NCBI RefSeq assembly: GCF_024713945.1
Contig: NC_134677.1
Location: 2,359,001 to 2,423,000, forward strand
Reading direction: 5' to 3'
DNA from: Dermatophagoides farinae
Lineage: Eukaryota; Arthropoda; Arachnida; Sarcoptiformes; Pyroglyphidae
DNA length: 64,000 nucleotides
In this document: piece after piece, positions 39,901-61,000 of the stretch
Layout of the letters: the number at the start of each line of letters is the position of its first letter
Position numbering within the stretch: the stretch's first letter is position 1
Notes under the pieces: generated by a model
The model's database searches: none
Told to the model about the DNA's origin: nothing
Seen by the model: the letters and a program-made list of their open reading frames with translations, nothing else
Made by a program: the position numbers and the translations under genes

Positions 39901-42900
39901 AAATGAATGGATAAAATTTTTTCCCCTTTTTTTCACTATTATATTTAGAAATGATTTTTTGTCGTCGTCGTTGTTGTTGTTGTTGTTTTAGTCGTCAACA
40001 ACATAAAAATGTAATCGACAGTCGTATCGAATATCGAGTTTTTATTCATATGATGATGAAAGCGATACCGAAATCGGAGAATTAGAACAAAACATGACGC
40101 GAAAATCCATGAATACACTCAATGATGATGATGACAACAAATATTTCCTGGGTCATATTAGTTGGAAAATGATTAACCATTCGTACAACAACAACGACAA
40201 CAACAACAAGTTGGATCAAATTTGTACTATTCCAAGGGTAATTGTATACGAGTACACACAAATTAATGATATGAACCAATTATCACTGGAGATTTATTTT
40301 ATTTTTTTTTTCATCATCATCATCGTTCAAATCAAACTCATCATCATTATGTAAATCAATATGTGTATGTGTGTGTGTGTATCAAATTTGTAAAGTTATA
40401 GAGTTACCTGAGAAAAATCTACGCATAATAGAAAAAATGGAATATGAGAAGTATGTATATGTATTATATTTAGGGTTACAAGCTAACCAAACAATTGAAC
40501 TATTAGAAGAAAAAAAAATTTGTCATTCATGCCATGTCAAAATCAATCATTAGTTTCTAATAATAGTTTAATGTCAAACAAACAAATTTCCAATGATGAT
40601 GTTTCGTGATGATAAACCGATGATGACAAAATCCAAAAAAAAACATGCACACACACAGTAGACTTTATTCACTCATAAAAAAATATTCAACCATGAAAAA
40701 CTGTCGACATTGTATTTCTTTTTATCCATTTTCAACGTAGTAAAATATAACTGTCAAATGTATATTTTTGTCACCAAAAAAAAAAAAAAATATATAAAGT
40801 GATGACAAAAAAAACCTAAAGAATTTAAAATGACAAATCAAAAAAAAAAAAAAAAAATTCGAAACCCAAAAGAACTTGATCATGATGATGATAATGATTT
40901 CTTTCTTTATATTCATATATTGTACACAACTCGACTATTGATTCAATCAAAAATGATGATTTTTTATTTCCATTGTTGTTGCCGTTTGAATGTGGCCAAT
41001 ATGTAACAAAAGATGTTGATCAATATGCATTGGTCTTAGAAATCTTGCGTACAGATCTTATAAAGATTGGATTTGAGAAATTGAAAAGAAACGTTTTTTT
41101 TTGTCAATAAAAAATATGTTTTTTTTCACAAAACAAAGATGATGGTGAAACAAAACAAAACAAAACGAGAAAAAAAAATGAAATCGAAAAAAAACAAACT
41201 GAAAAAAATGTTACAATTTTAAACTTTCTTTATTGATTGATCATATCGCAGTTAGATATTGGAACAAATCGGAACAATGAAAGATTGAAAATCGATTGTT
41301 CAAGAAGAGGGTATGGCCTGTGTGAATGGTAACAAACTAAATCGATCAATCTGTAAGAGTCAAAACACATACATAATAAGCTAATATTTTGTAAACGTCT
41401 TATAACTTCTCGGTTGTATTTTGTGAATGTCAACAAGCTAACGCATTGACCATAGAGAGCGTTGGTCATTTTTTTATGTCCCAAAGACATTTGTGACAGA
41501 CATGTATGTGTGTGTGTGTGTGTGTACAAGAGTCAATCCATTATGGAAATGGTATTTGGATTCAGAGAAAGAGAGAAAAAAATGGACAACAAAATCTCTT
41601 AAGTGGTTAACAATCAGCAACAACAACAACAACAACAAAAACAGATTGTTTTTGTTAGTATAGATTTGAAATCAACTGAATAAAAACTATTGATTGTTCC
41701 AAATAAAGTAAAGCTTTATTCATTGTTGGAATACCATATGCAAACATTTCTATTATTATGGTATTTGATAATTCAACAACAACAACAACAACAACAACAA
41801 TTGATGAAACATTTGTACAAAAAAAAAATTTTTATGTTATGTTTTCACATTGTCAATTCATATGCATACACAATCGATTGTATTATTGGTATTGGAAATG
41901 AAATCGTAAGGATGCCATCAACAATGATCATAAATTGTATGATGAATAAAAATTATGAATCAATTAAAATGGTCAAAAAAAAAAAAAAATTTCATCACTG
42001 GACATACACGCTGATTTTTTTTCACGCCTGATATAAGTCATGGAAGATCACAATTATCATTACATACACGCACAAAATGCTAAATACCAGTACCAGCAAA
42101 AAAAAAAAAAACAAGATGATGTGCCATGCAATGATAAATTAGTCATCCATCTTTTTTTTTGTTCTTCTTCGAGGAATACATCAAATTGAGCAATAATTTG
42201 ATGCTCCAATTAGTTTTCAAACTCCTCACTTATCTATTTAGTCAGTCAGTCAGTTAGTTGTTACGCTCGAGCCTTCTAATTTGTTTCGGTTAGTTTTTTT
42301 TACACTAACAATGCGGAATAATATTTAAATATTTGGTTAATGAATTTTTTTTTTCGCCGTTGGTTTATATTCTTCAAAACATAGCACAAATTCTCACACA
42401 AAAACAAAGAGAATGAATTTTTATTTCTCACTAAACAAAATAAACTAACACAAGAAGTGTTTTTAATGGATAATAAGAAATAGATGTGTCGATGTGTGTG
42501 ATCTTTTTTTTCAAAAATTTGTGAAAACAACAAACGAGAAAAGAAAAATTGAAATTGAAATTAATTGTTTATGAATAAAATGAGATCGGGTGTTTTTTTC
42601 TTCTTCATTTTGTTACTGGATTCTTCTTTTCGGTTTTTTTTCCACTCTCTTTCTCAGTGTCTGTGTGTGTGTGTGCGTTTGGATTCATTGGTACTCTTTA
42701 TTCTCTTTACTTCAATTTTTTGTTATTTTAATCATACACACACACACACACATATTGTACAATATGAAGTTTTAAAAATAAACGGTATCATCTTATTGAT
42801 TCTTAATTCACTAGAAATATAGGAAAGACCACCCAAATGTTGATCGTGTGTTTAGATTAACATAACATGTCTTTTTATTCAATTTGTCGATTTGATGTTG

Positions 42901-43992
42901 ATGATGATTGTACCCAATTATATTTGATAATGATGATGATGATGATAGAACAAAGCGAATGAAATGAAAGGAAATGAAAATCTCATATGTCTTAAATACC
43001 ACACACACACACACACACACACATATTAAACATACAGCATACATTATGCTTATTGTTATACGATCCAAGAAAAAAAAAAATGTGAGCATGATATCTAACA
43101 ACCAAATCTAAAAATTGAAAATTCAAAATAAAACAAAACCGACCATACCGAATCGCTAGCATATATATATTGATGACCGTATCCCAAAAAAAAGAGATGA
43201 AAAATATTCCCAAGTTGTGTGACTAAAACAAACAAACAAAAAAAAAACAAGCCGACAAGTGTATTCATAATCATCGAAAGAAAAAAAAAATCCAACGGTT
43301 TACAACAACAACAACAGCTTTTAATCCATTAACTACAATGACCAGAAAAAAAACAAGCAAACAAACAAACAAACAAACAAAAAAAAAATCCAAAATATCA
43401 ACCAAAACCAAATGGCCCATCTCTTTCGTTTGTTAATGTCCGGAAAAAAATTAAATGAATATAAAAGAAAGAAAGAAAAATGAAGAGGACACCAACACAC
43501 ACACTCACTCACACAAACATGACACATACAGTGCAACCAAAAAAAAAAAAAAAAAAATATTTGAATCTTTTTTTTCCCAATCTCAAACGGAAAAACCAAA
43601 AACTAATGTGTGCATGTGTGTTTGTGTTTGTTTACACAAGTGTTCATATTTCAAACCAATTCAACAATGATGATGATGATCATGACGAAGACGACGAATA
43701 TCGGAAAACAAAAGATAACCCGTCAAGATGTAAAAATAACAACAAAAATATTTTTTTTTGTTTTGTTTTGAATTCTGGATTTGCCGACAATTGGATGGGT
43801 GGATGCGATATAAATTCTAACCAAGAATTCCGATTTGCTCTGTGGAATCATTATTATTTTCATAATTTTAAATAATAAATCAAATTGTTTTTTCTGTTTG
43901 TTTGTTTGTTTGTTTGTATGTTATAAACTTTTCCAAACATTTTTATTTTCTTTGAACCAATAAAAATTAAATATTTTGCATTGAAATGAAAT

Positions 43993-44036
43993 TCATTGAT
44001 GATAATTGAGATTTGAGCTTCAATTATCATCAATGA
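43993..44036. repeat. 17-bp perfect inverted repeat, 10-nt loop
   Basis: TCATTGATGATAATTGA (43993-44009) is followed after ten bases by its exact reverse complement (44020-44036). The arms are not a simple triplet repeat, although they share the GATGAT flavour of the region. Confidence 0.7.
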
Positions 44037-46746
44037 TGTTGATGATGGTGATGGTGATATCAAATCAAGTTTCTGTTTTGTTCATTCCATTGCCATTTTT
44101 GTCGAATAAAAGAGCATAAATTTCATATTGATTAAACAACTGAGTATCGTTTTATTATTATTATTATAATCAATCAAAACGTTTTTTTTGATTAGATAAA
44201 TTACCAATGAATGATAATCATTTGATTCGAGATTGTTCGATTTTTGGACAACGAAAGAAAAAAAAAATTTTTGTGAGAGAAAAACACAATCAAATGAATT
44301 TTTTTTTTTGACTACGAATCCAGTTGTTGTTGTTGCATAATAATATCAAAAATCAGTGATGTCCATTTTTTTTGGCCAGAAAAAAGTTCTTTTCGCACAC
44401 AATACACCATATACATTGCTGATACATAATATTGAAAGATCCCGCCTCATTTATTGTAATATCCATTTGAGTTTTAGTTTTTTTTTTCATTCAAAAAAAA
44501 AAATATCTGTTTAGTGGCTAGTGAAATAGTTATGGTTAAATCAAATACAGCAGTATGTGTGTGTGTGAGTGTGTATCGAAACGAAATACGAAACAAGATC
44601 CATCCCACAATCATCATCAAACTGGTTAACGTAAAAAAAAATGTAACGTAAAATAGCAGCAGGCTTCATTATGACTATTGCTTCTGCTCCGATTTTTTTT
44701 TTGTTAATATTCAATCATCATTCTGAACAACAACAACAACAATAACATCATTTTCTGGTCGTCGTTGGAGATCATTTTGTTGTTGTAATTTTTTTTTTTG
44801 ACGTTGTTATTTTTATTCCTAGAGCCGCCTAAAAAATGTGTATATGATATACTTGGTATATATCATATACTTCTATGCCAACTAATTTTTTCATGCTTTA
44901 TATTATTCTGCTATATATGTGTGTGTATATCCAAGTGTAAAATGAAATATTGGATATAATAGAAAAAATTGAAGCGCGTGCGCGAAAAATGATCATCATC
45001 ATCAACAGATTTATGCCGTAAATTTTTGAAATTGAAGCCAGTTTTTTTTTTTGCAAACTATTCATTACTTCCATTATTTCCACAAAATTCACCATTCATA
45101 CACTACATATTCATTCATTCATTTTTATGAAAAAAAAGAAGAAAATTTGTTTGTAATCTGAATCTATTAAGTTGTGTGTGTGTGTGTATGTGATCATTGT
45201 CGTCGTTTTATATCGAATGATGATGATCATTATCATATAGACAGTGAATAGAGAGAGCAGAGAGAGAAATAGAAAGAAAGAGATAAAAAATATCAACAGC
45301 ATCCATCGCATATTATCATCAACATCATATGGCTACATTCAAACAAAAAAAAAAATCTTCATCGGTGGCGGTGGCTTCTGTAATATGGTGATTGTGATAG
45401 CGGTGGTGGTGGTGATGGTGGTGGTGGTGGTAATAATATGAAATGTATCCTATGGTATATCTAAATAGCGCCACTTGATATATTGAATGTGTTAAAGAAA
45501 AAGGAGTGAATAAATTATTGAAAATAAGAAGAAGTAGAAGAAGAAAAGAAAATGTGAATATCATATCCGTTTCGATACATGTATAACCATCATTCACATC
45601 GAATAATATAATACATACACCCATACCTTAACTGAACGAAATGATCAGCTGTATTCTGGTGTTTGTGTATTGTGTAATATATAATGTTCATTTATCCATG
45701 GTTTTCAATTCTTTAAATGTTTTCCATCAAATTACAATTCACAATGTGTCAATTAGTGTTTTGATCATCATGTGTATGTGTTGATCTTCTAAATATTATA
45801 ATTCTCAATAAAATCAAATTCATTATGATTGACATCTTCTAGCCATATTATTAGTGTTGACAAAAAATATTCGATACAATCATCAATCATCAATCAATGG
45901 TATATAAATCTATACCGATTGAATATCATCATATCCGATTTGTAATATATCCTTGTATGCGATTTGTTTTCTGGTGTATATATTAATTTAATCACCATCA
46001 ACAACAAGTAACAATCATCAAATTACACAAATTTATTGATTTTGTTCGTTGTTGTTTAATGTCATCACACATATATATCACAATATAATAATAATCATCA
46101 ACAGATACAACACGCATACATGATTCAATGATTTTTTTTGTTGTTGTTGTTGTTGTTCTGGGTTTAATTCCGTTTGATCTTTTGTTTCAATCAATCAATC
46201 AAGACGACTACAACAATAATTCGTCTTTCATTTCAGTTGTTGTTGATAAAATTTAAATTTCGAAAAAAGAGCATAACCAACAACTATAGAAATGTTTTCA
46301 ATGTGAACATCTTTTTTTTTCTCCATTTTTATTAACGTGTTCAAATTTCAATTATCAATCATCAAATGATCAATATAATGATTATCATCATTTTCATCAT
46401 TTTGAATCTGAAATGATAGTGTTGTTTCACTGTTTCAACTGTGGGATTTACCAAAACATATGCACACACACACACACACAAACACACTTGTGTAAGATTA
46501 TATTTGTAAAACATGGATATATACAACATTTATACAAATAGCAAATGGATCTTGTTTTACATCGTCATTTACATTTTGTCAATATCATATTCGAATTGAA
46601 TTGAATCATCATTTAATTTTCCAGTATATTCAATATTAGTGATTTTGATTCGTTCATCAAATAAAATTACTGGAAACAAAATTCTTCAGATTACGGATTG
46701 AATTAATTTATTTGGATTCTTTTTTCATTAAAGATAATAATAATAA

Positions 46747-55077
<8,331 letters not shown>

Positions 55078-58000
55078 TTCCTTGATTCTTATTCTGTTTT
55101 CCAACAATTAATAACACTATTTGAAAAATTTGGACTCATTCAATTGTCTACATTCGACATTTAATGTTATTTTCAATTTCATTAAGAAAAACATTCCACA
55201 CACACACACACACACACAAACACTGAAGATTTGATTATGATATGAAAAAAAACCTGTACAAAATGAAAAAAAATGCCAACTTTTAACCTCAAATCAATTT
55301 ATGAAACAAACAAACAAACAAACAAAAAACATTACATCCAAAACCACATGTATGTATGTAGAAACAAAAATCCAAACAAAACAAAACGAGAGTGATCCAC
55401 AATACTACATCTCTCATCTCTCTAGCATTAAATATCAATTTTTTTTTCTCACAACTAGAAATTGCTCTTTGTTCTTACAACTTTATTGATTTGATTTTGA
55501 TTTTACCTATTATTTTTTTTCTTCTCGTTTCCATCTATATAATCATCTATATTCTCAATTTCATTTGATCATATTGTATCATTCTGTTCGATCAAAACGA
55601 AAATTGTATGAATTCTGAAAAAAATAAAAATAAAAAGATTTCTGAATTTTTTTTTTTTTTTTGATGACCATAAAAATCAATTTTTTTTTCATTGAAAAAA
55701 AAATACCGAGAAACAGAAAAACTAATGGAATTCTAGTTTTAGGCTAATTAGACATTGGATACTAGTATAATAGAATAGTAAAATAAACTAACTATAAATA
55801 CAAAACAAACAATACAAACAACAACAGTAACAAAAATTGACAAGTGCCAGCATCCAATCATCATGATCATCATTATCATTATCATTTATAGTTAATTATA
55901 CAGTTGTCTATCATCATCATAACAACAACAAAAAATCAAGGATCACAATACAACTATGGATGTCTTGTTTTTACATTACACTCATTTAAATTTTACAACA
56001 TTCATACAAACATCAGGAGAGAAAAAAAACTATGATTGATTTAATAGCCAATATATACAATTTATAATGGGGATCGGTTGCGGGATTTTTATGTAAAAAG
56101 AAAAAAAAAATGATTTTGATTGACATGCCATAGTCATACCAAAGAAAATGAACGTCATTTATATTTCATCATGTCATCAATTGTCGGTCAAATCTTGTTG
56201 TTGTTGATTGACTGTGCAAACATAAACAACAACAACAACAACGAAACGATTTGATGACAAGCAATTGTTATTATTATTGTTTTGTTGTTGTTGTTGATCA
56301 TCATCGTCATTATCATCGATTTAAGGTTATATTTAAGGCGGTATTGAATATCCATTATTATTTCATTGATTATTATGAGACCATATTTGCCACACATACA
56401 CACACACACACACACACCATATAAATAATATGATGATGATGATGAAAATAATAATGATGATGATGATGATGAGGGTAGAAAGATTATAGGTGTTGTATAT
56501 GGCCAATGTTATGGAGTTTTTTTTTTCTTTCTCTCTCCAATTTCATGCTATAAACATACACACACACACATTGAAGGCCAATTATGTCAGTCAATATTTG
56601 ACAAGAGGAAATCTGTTATTGTTATTTGTATTTTCATTTAAATGATGATGATGGTGGTGGTGGTGGTCAAGGTGAATTTATGTTGTTGCCGTTAAAAAAA
56701 AATTCCTATTGTGTATTCGTCTAATGTCTAGTGTGTCTATGATGTCGTCGACATGTAAAAAGAAAAAAAAAGACAAGTAGTTTACAATTACAGCCAGTAG
56801 CATTAAAATACAAAATCATTTCGAATGATTTCAGCACCCAATGGTATAGCCAGATTCAAAAAAAAAAAAAATTCATATGAAAATGATAATTTTTTCCTGA
56901 TGAATTATAATTACTGCCATGCTGAATGAAAAATCCACAGCCAAAAAAAAAAAAAAATCAATTCATTGCTAAAGGGGAACCATGTTATGTGTAGTGACCA
57001 TCATCAATGACATGTTTTGTGATTGAAAATTGAACAATGACTTAATGATAATAATAATGAAAACCAGCCAAAATGGATAGATGTATATAGTCTGACAACA
57101 AATAATTTGTGTTTCTTCAACAACAACAAAAAGAAAATTTTCAATCCAAAACAAATTCAAACAATTCAAATGTCTTGAAAATTGAATTTGTTTTGATTAC
57201 GATTTTCGGGTTTTTTTTTATTGCTAAATACAAAAAAAAAACATAATTCAATCACATTTTTTTTCGGGAAATTCTAAACAAAAACAAAATCATAAATACA
57301 CTAATAAATCATAACATTCAAATACATCGTTATATCATATAAAAAAAAAGATTTAATCGAGATAAACGATTTGTGTAAAAAAAATGGAAAAAAAACTCGG
57401 TAAATCCATATGACCATTATCATATACGTATAATGGCTATCATTCATATGTGAAAAAAAATAATAATTTTCATAACTTCCGAAGCTCGTCATTTTCGTAC
57501 AAAATTTTGGAGTAATTCAAAAATTCAATTCAATTCTCATTCACTATGTCGGTCGATCGGTCGGTTTGTAATGATGATGATGTGGTAAAAATATGAATGA
57601 ATAAGTGAATAATTTTTTTTTTCATTTTTTTGAATGACAGGTCTTCAGGCTTGTGCCGTAAAAACAACAACAGCAACAACAACAACATTTTACGTAAGAA
57701 AACACATATATGGAAAGAGGATTGAATCAAAAATCATTCGGAAAGAAAAGAAAAAAGGTAGTAATCCTCTCTCTCTCTCTCTCTCTATGAAGAATATGAG
57801 ATTTTATTTTATTTTTCATTTTTTTTTCGTTTGCCACACGCAACGATCATCGAATACGACGTCGGCCAATCTGTTTTTATCATCATCATCATCATCATGA
57901 TATTATCGTTATTTGGTGAAGTGAATGTGGATATTAAAAAAAAAAAAAAATGAAAAAAAACTAAGAATTTTTTTCCTCCACCATATTCAGAGGATAAAAA

Positions 58001-61000
58001 AAATCCATAGGAATCCAATTAGTTTGTTATAAGAGAATGAATGAGAAAGAAATTTTCGAAAAAGAAATGAAAAAAATTAAGAAAATTGTAGTACGTGTGT
58101 TTGTATATGAAGTATTATTATACCACACCTTGATCATATTTTTTGACGGATTCTTTTGGAATTTTTTTGTTTTGTTTTAATGCTTATTATGATTCATTTT
58201 TTTTGGTACATTTTTGTTGTTTCATTGTTTTCAAATCAAATTCCTGAATGATATTTTTAGCAACTTCGAGCAAAACACATACACACGGATAAATAAATAA
58301 ATATATATTCATCGACAGAAAAATATGAACATGGAAAAAAATGTCAATCAAGTTCATAAATATTTTTTCAATATGAAAAAAAATAAATTGTCTCACTATA
58401 AGTGTGTTTTTTGTTCAATTTGAAAAATTTTTCAAGTTATTTTTAGTAGCAAAAAAAAGAAAGAAAATTTCAAGAGTAAAAAAAACTAACATCTCTTGTC
58501 AATTATCAGAATCTACAATCAAAGAATATAAATACCGGGAGAATCTGAATTGAAAAAAAGAAACAAATTCGTTACATCTGACTATGATGACAAAAAAAAA
58601 TGAATAAATAAATTCCAGTGACGTAATAGAATAATATTTTTGGCCATGTCGTCGTCTTGCTATATATATATATGAATGATGATTGTCATTTTGGCTTATT
58701 TTTTATTTTCATTTTTGTTTTTGTTTTTATCAACAAACTTGATCATTATGGATTTATTTCTGCATATTTTGTTTTTCTCTTTTTAGGTCGAGTAAATTCA
58801 ATTTATTCAACTTCAATTCATTATACGGAATTGGCGGAAAAATACATAAATTTTATGAATTTTTTTTTCATTGCTAACCATCTCCCATCATCATCCATTT
58901 GTCTATCGTTTATCGTATGATGAAAATCTCAACATGCAAAATAAAATGATGTGAAATTCCAATGAGAGAAAGAAAAAAAAAATGAATTTGTTTGAAATAA
59001 AATGGTTCGCAAAAAAATTTGCATGTTTGTGTGTGGTATATCCAAGAATGGATGAATTTTTTTTCCCATTCAAAGCGAATTGAATGTGATCGATGTGTTA
59101 ACTAGATCTTGATCATCGATCATAATCAATCGAAAATGAAATTAGATTTTTTTTCTTTTTCTTTATTTTTAAAATCATCACTGTGTGATCATGATAAGTA
59201 GCATTATTGTTTGATCTTTTGCCGTGATAGAAATAGATTTTTCTATTGATCAAAATTTTTATTTTTAAAATATCAGAAAAAAATGTTAAATTTAATCGAT
59301 TTTTTTTCTCGATAGAAATTCAAAATCGGATATTGTCTATCAATGTTTTTCTCCATCACTGATCCATTCATTCATTGCCAATACGAAAATTGATCATTTC
59401 AGATGATCAATTTCACACGAATATTTTTTTTTTTAATTTCAGAATTCCATTTCATAATTGTTGGTTGCCTCATCATACTGATTTGCTGTTTTTTTGGAAA
59501 AGTAAAAACTGATATCAATGTAATTTTTAATTAATTAATCTTTTACAAATGAACAAGATGGAATGGCAAAAATAAAAACAAATGTGAAAAACCAGCCAAA
59601 CAAACGCACACACACATACAGACACAGGTCAAAAAAAAGTCAATTAACAACATTCGGCAATTCCTATGTGTGTTCATTTCGTTTATTTAGTTTTGTTTCA
59701 TTACAGAAAAAAAAGTTTTGTTATCGTTATGTCAGACACATAGACACACACTCGGTTTTGGTCGGATATTGATGTTGTTGTTGATTTCATTTTTTTTACA
59801 TGATAGATAAATTGTTCATTTCTAGTTTTCTCTTGCTCACAAACACACACACACACACAGACACAGAAAAAATTATTACAAATCTACCGACTTTTTTTCA
59901 CCTGAAGAAAATGAAAATTTTCATTTTCAATCCATAGGAATGAATGAGAGAGTGAGAGAAAAAAAACAAGAAGCATGAGTAGCATTTCAAATGGAAATTG
60001 AATAGACCAATTTTTTTTGTTTTGGAATTTTTTTCAAATGCAAAAAAAAAACGCTGCTGCTGTTGTTTTTCATCATTGATGATGATGAGCTTCTGCCGCT
60101 CGTGTGAATACACACACTGGCCAGAAAAAGGTGGCTAAGTTAATTTATTTTTTTTTTTTGTTCACTGGATATTTATTTCAACTTGCTAGTTTTTTTTCTT
60201 GTCATTTTTTTTGCTCCATACGCTTTCTGAAATATCTAACTGAAATGAATGTGACAAGATGAATTATGATAGCACCATTGATGATGATTATTATTCCTTG
60301 CTGTTATTATAATGATTATTGTTGTCGGTGTTGTTATATCATTGTGATAAACATTTTCTTTCAATCTACATTCTGGTTGTTGTTGTTGTTGTTGCTGTTG
60401 GAATATGAACCTATGGAATGATTCTTTTTTGCATTCGAAATGTTTTCATATAACATCCAGAATAGAGAATAGTCTGGTCGTTTGTTCATGTGCGACAACG
60501 TGTCCATCGTGACGTTTTGGTTAATTAATTACTGTCTTGTCCAACATTGAATAAACTTAGGAATCAAATCAAAACTCTTTATACAGAAAAAAAAGAATTT
60601 GAATTGTTTTTTGTCGGTTTTTCTTTTCATTCATTAATTCATTTGTTTCAAGTTATAATTATAATTAGCTAGACACGCACACACACACACACACACATAA
60701 TGAATGAATGAATGTGCAAATTATGTTTTGTAATGTAAATTTAGTATATTCATTCATTTGTCACTATTGTTATTTCAAATGAAATTGTCAAGTTCATTGT
60801 CACATACACTATTGCAGGCATTATTTATCATTATCATCATCATCATAATAATATAATTGTTAAATTGTAGGAAGGCTGAATACAATAAACATTTGCAAAA
60901 AAAAAAATCCACAGATCCTATATATCATTGAAATTGATGGCGATTTTTTTTTCGCTTTCAATTTCAATCCTGTTTCGATGATGTTAGTTAATGCTATGCG

